Assembly (NCBI GenBank): GCA_038253135.1
Contig: JBBSHJ010000016.1
Coordinates: 1 to 43,923 of the forward strand
DNA: 43,923 nt
Direction: 5' to 3'
Source of the DNA: JBBSHJ01 sp038253135
GTDB taxonomy: Bacteria > Actinomycetota > Actinomycetes > Mycobacteriales > QHCD01
A program made the translations under genes and the position numbers. Positions 33,465 to 42,571 of the stretch are shown here, in pieces. The first letter of the stretch is position 1; every line of letters starts with the position of its first letter. The notes below the pieces were generated by a model. It saw only the letters and a program-made list of their open reading frames with translations. It was not told where the DNA came from and did no database searches.

Positions 33465-35282
33465 ATGCAGACACCCGCCGTCGTCGAGCAGATCCGCCGC
33501 CGCGCGGTCGGAGGCGGCGCAGCGCGCAGGGACGTCATCCTCGAGCTCGACCTCACCGAGCCCGTGATGACGGTCCCGCCGGCCGACCCGATCGCCGCGC
33601 TCCGGGCCCGGCGGCGTACGACGCTCGCCTCGATCATCGACGGGCTGGCCAAGGCGGCGCACGACGACACCGTCGCCGCCGTTGTCGCGAAGCTCGGGCC
33701 GGCTCCGGGCGGGCTCGGGATCGTGCAGGAGCTGCGCGAGGCGATCCTGGCGTTCAAGGTGAGCGGCAAGCGCACGATCGCGTGGGCCGAGACCTTCGGC
33801 GAGATGGGACCGGGGACGGCCGGCTACTACCTGGCGACGGCGTTCGGGGAGATCTGGCTGCAGGAATCGGGCGATGTCGGCCTGATCGGGCTGCAATGGC
33901 CGGCCCAGTTCGTCAACGAGGCGCTGGAGAAGCTCGACCTCGAGCCGCAGATCGGGCAGCGCCACGAATACAAGAACTTCGCCAACATGTTCATGGAGCG
34001 CGGCTTCACCGACGCCCACCGCGAGGCGGTCGGCCGCCTGGTCGACTCGGCCGGTGCGCAGATCGTGGACGCCGTCGCCGCCGCCCGCGGCCTGCAGGTG
34101 CGCCGGGTCCACGAGATCATCGACCGGGCGCCGCTGACCGCCGCCGCCGCGAAGGACGCCGGTCTGGTCGACCACATCGGCTACCGGGACGAGGTCTACG
34201 CCGCGATCGGTGCCGGCCGGGGGGAGACGGCGGAGGACAACGGCGAGGAGGCCGCCGACGCGTCCACCGGCGGGGAAAGCGAGCAAGCCGCCGACGGCGA
34301 CGAGCGGCCGAAGCTGGTCTACCTCGGCCGTTACGGCAACACCCCGCGTGCGGCCATCGCGCGCAAGCTCGCCGCCCGCAAGGAGAGGTCGATCGCCGTC
34401 GTCTATGCCGCGGGCGGCATCACGCTGGGACGCAGCGGGCACGGACCGACGCCCGGTGGCGGCTCGACCGCAGGGGCCGACACCGTCGGCGCCGCGATCC
34501 GGGCTGCGGTCCGCGACGACAATGTCGGGGCCATCGTGTTCCGCGTCGACAGCCCGGGCGGCTCCTACGTCGCGTCCGACTCGATCCGCCGCGAGGTCGT
34601 CCGCGCCCGCGAGCAGGGCATTCCCGTGGTCGTGTCGATGGGCGACGTCGCCGGATCCGGCGGCTATTTCATCGCCATGGCGGCCGATGCGATCCTCGCC
34701 TCGCCGGCCACGATCACCGGCTCCATCGGCGTGCTCGGCGGCAAGATCGTCACGCAGGGGCTCTTCGATCGCCTCGGGGTACGCCGTGACGGCGTGCAGT
34801 TCGGCGCCCGATCGGCGATGTTCACGACCCGCGCGCCCTTCGACGAGGAGCAGTGGCAGGCCTTGCAGGGCTGGCTGGACCGCGTCTACGACGACTTCAC
34901 CGTCAAGGTGGCCCGGGACCGCAAGCTGCCCCGGGAGCACGTGCACGACGTGGCGCGGGGACGGATCTGGACCGGGGCGGATGCGAAGGAGCGCGGACTG
35001 GTCGACGAGCTCGGCGGGCTCGCGGACGCCGTGCGCCTGGCCCGCAGCAAGGCCGAGCTGCCGGCGCGCAGCGACTTCGACGACGTGCACACCTACCCGA
35101 GGGTGCCGCCGATCGAGCGGCTCCGACCGCCGTCGAGCAGCGAGAGCCCGGCCGCGTGGTCGAGCCGGATTCGGCTGGCGGCATGGGGCCCGTTCGCCCG
35201 CGTCGCGGCCGAGCTCGGACTCCCGGCCGAGGGGCCGCTGACGGTTCCCGGCGCCGCGGCGACCGGTTTCACCCTCGTCTGA
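33465..35282 (+). CDS. sppA: Signal peptide peptidase SppA, 67K type
   Basis: The protein has 605 residues with two tandem ClpP-like domains as in long SppA. The catalytic Lys is probably Lys170 (HEYKNFANMF) in the first domain and the nucleophile Ser398 (GDVAGSGGYFIAMAAD) in the second. VFRVDSPGGSYVASDSIRRE also matches the family. An acidic insert of about 40 residues (near 250-285) separates the domains. There is no clear N-terminal membrane helix, which is unusual for the E. coli type but seen in actinobacteria; a cytoplasmic or peripheral location is inferred. The enzyme degrades leftover signal peptides or membrane peptides. The dehydrogenase gene begins 2 bases after its stop. Confidence 0.92.
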   Translation: MQTPAVVEQIRRRAVGGGAARRDVILELDLTEPVMTVPPADPIAALRARRRTTLASIIDGLAKAAHDDTVAAVVAKLGPAPGGLGIVQELREAILAFKVSGKRTIAWAETFGEMGPGTAGYYLATAFGEIWLQESGDVGLIGLQWPAQFVNEALEKLDLEPQIGQRHEYKNFANMFMERGFTDAHREAVGRLVDSAGAQIVDAVAAARGLQVRRVHEIIDRAPLTAAAAKDAGLVDHIGYRDEVYAAIGAGRGETAEDNGEEAADASTGGESEQAADGDERPKLVYLGRYGNTPRAAIARKLAARKERSIAVVYAAGGITLGRSGHGPTPGGGSTAGADTVGAAIRAAVRDDNVGAIVFRVDSPGGSYVASDSIRREVVRAREQGIPVVVSMGDVAGSGGYFIAMAADAILASPATITGSIGVLGGKIVTQGLFDRLGVRRDGVQFGARSAMFTTRAPFDEEQWQALQGWLDRVYDDFTVKVARDRKLPREHVHDVARGRIWTGADAKERGLVDELGGLADAVRLARSKAELPARSDFDDVHTYPRVPPIERLRPPSSSESPAAWSSRIRLAAWGPFARVAAELGLPAEGPLTVPGAAATGFTLV

Positions 35283-35284
35283 CC

Positions 35285-36331
35285 GTGCTCGCCGCCACGA
35301 TCGTCCCGGGCCGTCCCGGCGACAGTCGCCTGGACGAGCTCGCCGAGTCCGGCGACGGGTCCATCGTCGTCGACGGACTGCTCGTCGGCGTGTGCGCGAC
35401 CGACCGCGAGATCATCCGCGACGGTTTCGGTGGGCTGCCGCCCGGCCGCGACCGGATGATCGGCTTCCACGAGTCGCTCGGCCGGGTGCGATCGGCCCCG
35501 CAGGGCAGCGGTTTCGCCGCCGGCGACCTCATCGCCGGGATCGTGCGCTACCCGTGCGCCGAACCGACCTGCCGACCGTGCCGCGCCGGCGAATGGGACT
35601 ACTGCGCCAGCGGCGACTACACCGAGCGCGGCATCACCCGGCGGGACGGCTTCGGCGCGCAGCGGTGGCGCACCGACCCGGCGTACGCCGTCCGCCTCGA
35701 TCCCTCGCTCGCGCGCGCCGGCGTGCTGGCCGAGCCGATGTCGGTGGTCGCCAAGGCCTGGCGGCAGGTCGACGCCGTACACGCCCGCTCGGCGGTCGCG
35801 CCGCGGACGGTCGCGGTCATCGGCGCCGGGCCGATCGGGCTGCTGGCGGCGATGGTCGGCGTACGCCGTGGCCTTGACGTGCACGTCACCGACGTCGTGG
35901 CCGACGGACCCAAGCCCGACCTCGTCCGAGACCTCGGCGCGACCTACCACGCCGAGCCGATCGAGCAGGCCGGCGTGCGCGCCGACGTCGTCCTCGAGGC
36001 GGCCGGCTCGGCCGAGACCACGTGGCGAGCCGTGCAGGCAACCGCGCGCAACTCGGTCACCTGCCTGATCGGCCTCTCCGAGCGCCGCACCGATTTCCGG
36101 CCCGATCCGCAGCAGCTCTTCGGGCCCATGATCGGCGGCAACCGCGCCGTGCTCGGCACGGTCAACGGCGGCCGGGCCGACTGGCAGGTCGCGGCCGCGG
36201 AGCTGGCGAGAGCCGACGTCGGGTGGCTCGAGCGGCTGCTGACCCGCGTCGTACCGCTGCGCTCGTGGCCGGACGCGCTGACGCCGCATCCCGGTGACGT
36301 CAAGGTCGTCGTCGACCTGACCGACGCATGA
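35285..36331 (+). CDS. Zinc-dependent glucose 1-dehydrogenase-like medium-chain dehydrogenase
   Basis: The protein has 348 residues. The catalytic zinc region VCATDREII and GFHESLGRV, the structural zinc cluster (CAEPTCRPCRAGEWDYC), and the nucleotide-binding loop VIGAGPIGLLAAMVG are all visible. Late segments fit the Glu_dehyd_C subfamily, which oxidises aldoses with NAD(P). The first ligand is C-A-T-D as in archaeal glucose dehydrogenases. The GTG start is 2 bases after the sppA stop. Its stop overlaps the kinase ATG (ATGA). Sugar oxidation with a partner kinase is inferred from this linkage. Confidence 0.9.
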   Translation: MLAATIVPGRPGDSRLDELAESGDGSIVVDGLLVGVCATDREIIRDGFGGLPPGRDRMIGFHESLGRVRSAPQGSGFAAGDLIAGIVRYPCAEPTCRPCRAGEWDYCASGDYTERGITRRDGFGAQRWRTDPAYAVRLDPSLARAGVLAEPMSVVAKAWRQVDAVHARSAVAPRTVAVIGAGPIGLLAAMVGVRRGLDVHVTDVVADGPKPDLVRDLGATYHAEPIEQAGVRADVVLEAAGSAETTWRAVQATARNSVTCLIGLSERRTDFRPDPQQLFGPMIGGNRAVLGTVNGGRADWQVAAAELARADVGWLERLLTRVVPLRSWPDALTPHPGDVKVVVDLTDA

Positions 36332-37230
36332 CCTCCCCGCGGATCGTCGTCGTGGGCAGCGCGAACGTCGACCTCGTGGCGACCACAAAACGCGCGCCAC
36401 GGGCCGGGGAGACGGTTGCCGGCCGCTCGTTCACCACCGGTCCGGGTGGCAAGGGGGCGAATCAGGCGATCGCGGCCGCCCGGGCCGGCGGCGAGGTCGG
36501 GTTCGTCGGCGCCGTCGGCGACGACGTCTTCGCCGAGCAGGTACGCCGGGCGCTCGCCGGCGCGCGCGTCGACATCTCGCTGCTCCGGACGGCGCCCGGC
36601 CCGACCGGAATCGCGCACATCGTCGTCGACGGGAGCGGCATGAATTGCATCGTCGTCGTTGCCGGTGCCAATGCCGACCTGACCGAGATCAATCCGCGGG
36701 AGGCGGCGGCGATCGCGGCGGCCGACGTGGTCCTGCTGCAGCTGGAGATCCCGCTCGCCGGGGTGATCGCGGCCGCGCGCGCCGCCCAGGGTCGGGTCAT
36801 CCTCGATCCGGCGCCGGCGCAGGAGCTGCCCGGCGAATTGCTCGAAGCGATCGACCTGATCCTGCCGAACGAGCACGAGGCCGCGACCCTGACCGGGATC
36901 GACGACCCGCACCGCGCGCTCGAGGCGTTGCTGGCCGACGTACCAGCGGCCGCCATCACCCTCGGAGCGGGCGGCGTGCTCTTCGGCGCGCGCAGCGGTG
37001 CGCGCGTCGCGATCCGGGCGCCGTCGGTAGCCGCCGTGGACACGACCGCTGCCGGCGATGCCCTGGCCGGGGCGCTGGCCGTCGGCCTGGTGGACGGCCT
37101 GCCGGTGCCCGAGGCGTTGCGCCGTGCGGTCGCTGCGGCCAGCCTGTCGGTGCAGCGGCCCGGGGCGAGCGCGTCGATGCCGGATCGCGACGAGATCGAC
37201 CGTGCGGCCAAGACGCTGCCGGGTGCGTGA
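36328..37230 (+). CDS. rbsK: Ribokinase-like (PfkB family) sugar kinase
   Basis: The protein has 300 residues with PfkB signatures: VVGSANVDLVATTKRAPRAG, GPGGKGANQAIAAARAGG and the ATP/anion-hole motif VDTTAAGDALAGALAVGL near 233-250, including the catalytic Asp. The sequence fits ribokinase, which phosphorylates ribose at O5, though related sugars cannot be excluded. It is coupled to the dehydrogenase by ATGA. No ribose transporter is nearby. Confidence 0.88.
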   Translation: MTSPRIVVVGSANVDLVATTKRAPRAGETVAGRSFTTGPGGKGANQAIAAARAGGEVGFVGAVGDDVFAEQVRRALAGARVDISLLRTAPGPTGIAHIVVDGSGMNCIVVVAGANADLTEINPREAAAIAAADVVLLQLEIPLAGVIAAARAAQGRVILDPAPAQELPGELLEAIDLILPNEHEAATLTGIDDPHRALEALLADVPAAAITLGAGGVLFGARSGARVAIRAPSVAAVDTTAAGDALAGALAVGLVDGLPVPEALRRAVAAASLSVQRPGASASMPDRDEIDRAAKTLPGA

Positions 37231-37244
37231 CAGGATCGACCGCG

Positions 37245-39356
37245 ATGACGGATTCAGCCGCCGGCGGCAGGGCGTCGTACCCCCGGCTCGCCGCCCGCAC
37301 CCGCAATTTCACCCTCGGCATCCCGGGCGATTTCCGGATCGCCCCGGACGGCTCCCGCGTGGCTTTCCTGCGGGCTGCGTCCGGCACCGACCGGACGTCG
37401 GAGCTGTGGGTGTACGACGTCGCGCGTGATTGCGAGCACCGCATCATCGATCCGGTCGCGCTGCTCGGCGAGGACGGCGAGGAGCTGTCGCCCGAGGAGC
37501 GGGCGCGGCGGGAGCGCGCCCGTCAGGCCGGCGCGGGTGTGGTGGCCTTCACGTCCGACGCCGCCGTCTCGGCCGCGGTCTTCGCGCTCTCATCGCGGCT
37601 GTGGATCGTCGACCTGAGCTCCGGGATCGTCCGTGAGATCCCCGCCGCGGGCGCCGTGATCGATCCCAGGATCGACCCGACCGGTCGCCGGATCGCCTAT
37701 GTGGCCGGCGGTTCGCTGCATGTCGTCGACGTGGACGGGTCCAACACCCAGGTGCTGGCGACGTCCGACGGGGACGGCGTCACGTGGGGGCTGGCCGAGT
37801 TCGTCGCCGCCGAGGAGATGGACCGGCACCACGGCTACTGGTGGGCGCCGGATGGCGCGTCGCTGCTGGTCGAGCGGGCCGACGACTCGCCGATCCAGAC
37901 CTGGCACATCGCCGATCCGGCCAACCCGGAGCGCCCGCCCAACGCGGTGCGCTATCCGGCGGCGGGCACGGCCAACGCCGACGTCACGTTGTGGCATCTG
38001 ACCGTGGACGGCGCGCGGAGCGAGATCGCGTGGGACCGGTCGGGCTTCGAATACCTCGGCCGGGTCGACTGGAGCCGGTCCGGTGCGCCGCTGCTGCGGG
38101 TGCTCTCCCGCGACCAGCGTTCGGCCCAGGTGCTCGAGGTGGATCTCGCGACCGGCGCGACCGGCCTCGTGGCTGAGCAGCACGACGACGCGTGGGTCGA
38201 CCTGCTCGGCGGCGTACCGACGCGGCTGCCCGACGGCCGGGTCGTGACGCTGGCCGATGACGGGGACGTACGCCGGGTGGCCGTTGCCGGCGTACCGGTC
38301 GGTCCGGGCGATCTCGACGTGCGGGCAGTGCTCGGCACCGGGGCGGCCGGCGTGCTGGTGTCGGCGTCGACCGAGCCGGCGGAGCAGCACGTGTGGCTGA
38401 TCGGCGCGGACGGCTCGGCCAGCGCGCTGACGACCGAGCCCGGTGTGCACACCGCGGTCGCGGCCGAGACCGTCACCGTAGTGACCTCCTCGACGATGTC
38501 GAGCAGTCGGGCGATCGCCCGGGTGCGGCGCGACGGCCGCGAGAGCGGTTCGATCGCCTCGATGCAGGAAGCGATGCCCGCCCTCGGCGACGTGACGCTG
38601 CGCCGGCTCGGCGCCGATGCCTTCCCGTCGGCCGTGCTCTTCCCCCGCGGCCATGTCGCGGGCTCGGCCCGGCTGCCGGTGCTGCTCGACCCCTACGGCG
38701 GGCCGCACGGGCAGCGCGTGGTGGCCTCGGCGCGGGCCTACGGCACGTCGCAATGGCTGGCCGATCAGGGGTTCTGCGTGCTGGTCGCCGACGGGCGGGG
38801 TACGCCGGGGCGCGGCCCGGCCTGGGAGCGACGGGTCCGGCACGATTTCCTTGGCACCCTCGACGATCAGGTGGCCGCGCTCGAGGCGCTAATCGCGGCC
38901 TACCCCGACGACGTGGATCCGGCGCGGGTCGGGATCCGCGGCTGGTCCTACGGCGGCTACCTCGCCGCGCTGGCGGTGCTGCGGCGCCCCGATGTCTTCC
39001 GTGCCGCGGTGGCCGGCGCGCCGGTGACCGACTGGACGCTCTACGACACGACGTACACCGAACGCTATCTGGGCCACCCGGACGTCGAGCCGGAGGTCTA
39101 CCGGCGCAACGGTCTCATCGACCACGCGCCCGACCTGCGCCGTCCGCTGCTGCTGATCCACGGCCTCGTGGACGACAACGTGGTGGTCGCGCACACGCTG
39201 CGCCTGTCCGCCGCCCTGCTCTCGGCCGGCCGGCCGCACGCGGTCCTCCCGCTGTCCGGCGTGACGCACATGGCGTCGCAGGAGGACGTGGCCGAAAACC
39301 TGCTGCGGCTGCAGGTCGACTTCCTCCAGACGTCCCTGGCCGCGCCCGCCGACTGA
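37245..39356 (+). CDS. S9 family prolyl oligopeptidase (DPP IV-like)
   Basis: The protein has 703 residues. An N-terminal beta-propeller (about 20-420) carries the DPP IV-type EEMDRHHGYWW double-Glu segment (FVAAEEMDR), which binds the free N-terminus of substrates. The C-terminal hydrolase has Ser568 (GWSYGGYLA), Asp643 (HGLVDDNVV) and His675 (GVTHMA). This enzyme would remove dipeptides, probably X-Pro or X-Ala. No signal peptide is seen, so it is probably cytoplasmic. ATG 37245 is chosen; GTG 37227 would overlap the kinase stop by GTGA and is also plausible. It is the last gene of the operon begun by sppA. Confidence 0.92.
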   Translation: MTDSAAGGRASYPRLAARTRNFTLGIPGDFRIAPDGSRVAFLRAASGTDRTSELWVYDVARDCEHRIIDPVALLGEDGEELSPEERARRERARQAGAGVVAFTSDAAVSAAVFALSSRLWIVDLSSGIVREIPAAGAVIDPRIDPTGRRIAYVAGGSLHVVDVDGSNTQVLATSDGDGVTWGLAEFVAAEEMDRHHGYWWAPDGASLLVERADDSPIQTWHIADPANPERPPNAVRYPAAGTANADVTLWHLTVDGARSEIAWDRSGFEYLGRVDWSRSGAPLLRVLSRDQRSAQVLEVDLATGATGLVAEQHDDAWVDLLGGVPTRLPDGRVVTLADDGDVRRVAVAGVPVGPGDLDVRAVLGTGAAGVLVSASTEPAEQHVWLIGADGSASALTTEPGVHTAVAAETVTVVTSSTMSSSRAIARVRRDGRESGSIASMQEAMPALGDVTLRRLGADAFPSAVLFPRGHVAGSARLPVLLDPYGGPHGQRVVASARAYGTSQWLADQGFCVLVADGRGTPGRGPAWERRVRHDFLGTLDDQVAALEALIAAYPDDVDPARVGIRGWSYGGYLAALAVLRRPDVFRAAVAGAPVTDWTLYDTTYTERYLGHPDVEPEVYRRNGLIDHAPDLRRPLLLIHGLVDDNVVVAHTLRLSAALLSAGRPHAVLPLSGVTHMASQEDVAENLLRLQVDFLQTSLAAPAD

Positions 39357-39456
39357 CCGGGCGGTGCCCGCCGACGTGCCGTGCCGGGCGGTGCCCGCCG
39401 ACGTGCCGTGCCGGGCGGTGCCCGCCGACGTGCCGTGCCGGGCCGCGCCAGCCGAC
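39357..39456 (+). repeat. 27-bp tandem repeat after the S9 peptidase gene
   Basis: Three exact copies of a unit beginning CCGGGCGGTGCCCGCCGACG (39357, 39384 and 39411) and a decayed fourth copy start one base after the stop codon. The unit resembles the last codons of the gene (GCGCCCGCCGAC), so the array may have grown from the gene end. Confidence 0.9.
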
Positions 39457-39496
39457 TGAGCGGTCCGGCCGCTGGGCTTTCCGCCGCCTGCCGACT

Positions 39497-39545
39497 TGCC
39501 ACTTTTGGCTGGCATCCGCCGCGGCTCAGATCAACCAGAGTGGCA
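39497..39545. terminator. Possible long-loop hairpin
   Basis: TGCCACT and AGTGGCA (7 bp), with an inner CTGG/CCAG pair, flank a 35-base interval. The rest of the 39457-39659 gap contains no gene that I can support; its end must hold the promoter of the next gene. Confidence 0.3.
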
Positions 39546-39659
39546 CGTGGCCAACGGGCCGGTCGATCCGGCCGGTCAGCGGCCACCTGTGCACCTCGGC
39601 GCGGCGGCCGGGATCGGCGAACGGCCCGCCGGGAGCAAACAGCCGGAAATACTGGGCCG

Positions 39660-41453
39660 GTGAGCACCTTTACTACCCGTCCTGAGCTCGCCGGCACGTT
39701 CGGCATGGTCGCCTCGACCCACTGGCTGGCCACCGCGGCCGGCATGGCGGTGCTGGAGGACGGCGGCAACGCGTTCGACGCGGCCGTCGCGACCGCGTTC
39801 GCGTTGCACGTCGTCGAGCCGCAGATGAACGGCCCGGGCGGTGAGGTCCCGGCGCTCTTCGCCACCGCCGCCGACCCGCGACCGATGGTGTTGTGCGGGC
39901 AGGGCGTGGCACCGGCGGGCGCGAGCATCGAGCACTTCCGCGGCCTCAGGCTGGAGATCGTCCCGGGCACCGGCTACCTGCCGGCCACGGTGCCCGGCGC
40001 CGTCGGCGGCTGGTTGACGCTGCTGCGCGACCACGGCACCCGGCGGCTCCGTGACGTGCTGCGCTTCGCGATCGGCTACGCCGAGGAGGGGCATCCGATC
40101 AGCGAGTCGGCCAGCCGGATCATCGCGCAGGTCGTCGACCTCTTCACGACCGAATGGCCGTCGTCGGCGGCCGTGTGGGTGCCGGACGGGAGGGTGCCCC
40201 GGCCGGGCGAGCTGGTGCGCAATCCGGCGCTCGGGGCGACGTACCGGCGGCTGATCGATGAGAGCGAGGCGGCCGGCGGCGATCGCGAGCGCCAGATCGA
40301 TGCGGCCATCACGGCGTGGTACGGCGGGTGGGTCGCCGAGTCGATCGACGCGGCGGTGCGGACGCCGGTGCTCGATTCCTCCGGCGAGCGGCACGCCGGC
40401 GTCCTCACCGGGGCGGACATGGCGGCGTGGCGGGCGACGTACGAGCGGCCGCTCAGCATCGAGTGGCGCGGCTTCACCATCTGTAAGGCCGGTCCGTGGA
40501 GTCAGGCGCCCGTGCTGCTGCAGCAGCTGCGCCTGCTCGACCCCGTGGACGAGCCGTATGGGTCGGAATCCCTTGTGCACCAGGCGGTTGAGTCGGCGAA
40601 GCTGGCCTTTGCCGACCGCGAGGCGTGGTACGGCGACGGGCTCGACGTACCGCTGGACGCGTTGCTGAGCGAGGACTATGCGGCCGGGCGCCGATCCCTG
40701 ATCGGCGGTACGGCGTCGATGCACCTGCGGCCGGGATCGCCCGGCGGTCGCGAGCCCCGGCTGCCGCAATACGTGCTGCGCGGCGGATCCAGGTCCGTCG
40801 CGGCCGGCACCGGCGAGCCGACCATTACGTCGGGGGAGCCGACGGTGGAGCATTCCGGCCGCACCCGCGGCGACACTTGTCATCTGGATGTGGTCGATCG
40901 CGCGGGGAACATCATCTCGGCGACGCCGAGCGGCGGGTGGCTGCAATCGTCGCCGATCATTTCCGGGCTCGGGTTTCCGCTGGGGACGCGCGGTCAGATG
41001 TTCTGGCTCGAGGAGGGTCTACCCAATTCCCTGGTGCCGGGTAATCGACCGCGGACGACGCTCTCGCCGACGCTCGCATTGCGGGACGGCATACCCGTGC
41101 TCGCCTGCGGCACTCCGGGTGGTGATCAGCAGGATCAATGGCAGCTGTGTTTCCTGCTCGCGCACATGGCCGCCGGGATGAATTTGCAGGAGGCGATCGA
41201 CGCCCCCGCCTGGCACACCACCGCGTTCCCGTCCTCGTTCTACCCGCGGGAAATGCGGCCCGGCGGGGTGGTCATCGAGGACCGCGTCGGTGCCGCCGTG
41301 CTTGACGGGCTGCGCCGACGCGGACACGAGGTCACGGTGGCCGGCGGGTGGACTCAGGGCCGGATGTCCGCCGTCTCCCGCGACCCGTCCACCGGAATCC
41401 TCAAGGCCGCCGCCAATGCGCGCGGGATGCTCGGTTACGCCGCCGGCCGGTGA
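39660..41453 (+). CDS. Gamma-glutamyltransferase family protein
   Basis: The protein has 597 residues. N-terminal GMVASTHWLATAAGMAVLED and GGNAFDAAVATAFALHVVEP match the family. The autocatalytic cleavage site is Asp405-Thr406-Cys-His (RGDTCHLDVVDRAGN), where Thr406 would become the N-terminal nucleophile of the small subunit. SPTLALRDGIPVLACGTPGG follows as expected. The usual T-T-H is replaced by T-C-H. There is no signal peptide, so a cytoplasmic location is likely. It could be a glutathione hydrolase-like or acylase-like member; glutathione is absent from most actinobacteria. The GTG at 39660 is chosen with little ribosome site. Confidence 0.9.
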   Translation: MSTFTTRPELAGTFGMVASTHWLATAAGMAVLEDGGNAFDAAVATAFALHVVEPQMNGPGGEVPALFATAADPRPMVLCGQGVAPAGASIEHFRGLRLEIVPGTGYLPATVPGAVGGWLTLLRDHGTRRLRDVLRFAIGYAEEGHPISESASRIIAQVVDLFTTEWPSSAAVWVPDGRVPRPGELVRNPALGATYRRLIDESEAAGGDRERQIDAAITAWYGGWVAESIDAAVRTPVLDSSGERHAGVLTGADMAAWRATYERPLSIEWRGFTICKAGPWSQAPVLLQQLRLLDPVDEPYGSESLVHQAVESAKLAFADREAWYGDGLDVPLDALLSEDYAAGRRSLIGGTASMHLRPGSPGGREPRLPQYVLRGGSRSVAAGTGEPTITSGEPTVEHSGRTRGDTCHLDVVDRAGNIISATPSGGWLQSSPIISGLGFPLGTRGQMFWLEEGLPNSLVPGNRPRTTLSPTLALRDGIPVLACGTPGGDQQDQWQLCFLLAHMAAGMNLQEAIDAPAWHTTAFPSSFYPREMRPGGVVIEDRVGAAVLDGLRRRGHEVTVAGGWTQGRMSAVSRDPSTGILKAAANARGMLGYAAGR

Positions 41454-41498
41454 GATAGACCGCCGCACGATCGGCGCCCGCCAGGCCAACCGCCGAAG

Positions 41499-41565
41499 CT
41501 GTCTTGTCTTCGAAAAACTGGACAAGATCGGCCGCGAATTGTCCGGTTTATCGAAGACGAGACGG
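41499..41565 (+). repeat. 27-bp-stem hairpin element
   Basis: Arms at 41499-41525 and 41539-41565 pair over 27 positions with a single A-A mismatch and three G-T pairs around a 13-base loop. The central arm sequence reads TCTTCGAAAAACTGGACAA. The element lies between convergent genes and could be a terminator, or a copy of a dispersed palindromic repeat. All three wobble pairs are G-U in the plus-strand transcript. Confidence 0.85.
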
Positions 41566-41629
41566 TGATGGGGGACCGGAAAGCCTGCTGAATCAGCACT
41601 CGCGGGGGGGGTAGGCCGACGGTACGGCG

Positions 41630-42514
41630 TCAGCGGTTGCAACCGCCGTCGCGGTCGGGCCGGACTCCGGGCCGGTGGTGATCCTCGAGCCCCTTGTAAG
41701 CATAGGGATCGCGGCCGGAGATGAGCACGATGTCGCGGTCGTCGGCCTTCGCGGTGTGCACGCCCTCCCGGGGCGTGCCCCAGGGCAGCAGCGACTGCGC
41801 GCTCATGTAGTGGTTGGTCAGCGCCCGACGGAATCCGTGTCGGCCGGAATTGGGCAAGGACCGGTGCAACAGGTAGCCGCTGAAAACGACCGCCGAGCCG
41901 GCCTCGAGCTCGACCGGCACGGCGTCCTCGTCGCGGTAGGGGAAGTCGAACGCCTCGATGGCGCAGTCGAACCGCTCGTCGTCGTGCTCCCGGTCGGGGT
42001 AGATCACTCCCGGCCGGTGCGACCCGGGCAGGACCCACAGGCAGCCGTTCTCGATCGTGGCGTCGTCCAGGGCGATCCACGAAGCGGTCAGGGACCGGTC
42101 ACGGGAGGGGATGAAGTATTCGTCCTGGTGCCACGCCTGCCCGGGCTTGCCCTCGGCCTTGATGAAGAGCATCGACTGCATGGCCTTGATGTCGGGGCCG
42201 ATGACCTCGTTGAGCACCGAGACGATCGAGGGCTGGCGCATAGCGCGCAACATCAGCGCGGAGACCTTGTGCGGGAAATGGATGCACAGGTAGCGGCGCA
42301 TGATCTCGTCGTCGGACTCGTTGGGGTCGAAATCGGGCGCCGCGCTGACCGGGCCGAGCTCGCCGCGGCAGATCCTCGCCGCCTCGCGGTTGAGCTCGGC
42401 GACGTCCTCGGGCGAGTAGGCGTCCTCGATGACCACGAATCCGTCGCGGGCAAAGCGCGCGGCGACCGAGCCGGCGTCGGTCGCGGCGGTGGCAGTGCTG
42501 GCGGGCGCGGACAC
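41630..42514 (-). CDS. Phytanoyl-CoA dioxygenase (PhyH) family Fe(II)/2-oxoglutarate enzyme
   Basis: The protein has 294 residues. Iron ligands are His129 and Asp131 (AWHQDEYFIPSRD) and a distal His in YLLHRSLPNSG; the 2-oxoglutarate Arg is in FRRALTNHYMSA. The segment LDDATIENGCLWVLPGSHRP matches PhyH/ectoine-hydroxylase-like enzymes. The substrate is unknown. The GTG at 42514 has GAGGAG 6 bases upstream. It is divergent from the AraC regulator, which probably controls it. PhyH genes facing AraC regulators are a common pattern for inducible catabolism of an organic compound. Confidence 0.9.
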   Translation of the reverse strand: MSAPASTATAATDAGSVAARFARDGFVVIEDAYSPEDVAELNREAARICRGELGPVSAAPDFDPNESDDEIMRRYLCIHFPHKVSALMLRAMRQPSIVSVLNEVIGPDIKAMQSMLFIKAEGKPGQAWHQDEYFIPSRDRSLTASWIALDDATIENGCLWVLPGSHRPGVIYPDREHDDERFDCAIEAFDFPYRDEDAVPVELEAGSAVVFSGYLLHRSLPNSGRHGFRRALTNHYMSAQSLLPWGTPREGVHTAKADDRDIVLISGRDPYAYKGLEDHHRPGVRPDRDGGCNR

Positions 42515-42571
42515 GGCGTTCTCCTCGTCGGTCGATTATTGTCATCGTCGTACATATGGTGGGAGGGGACA

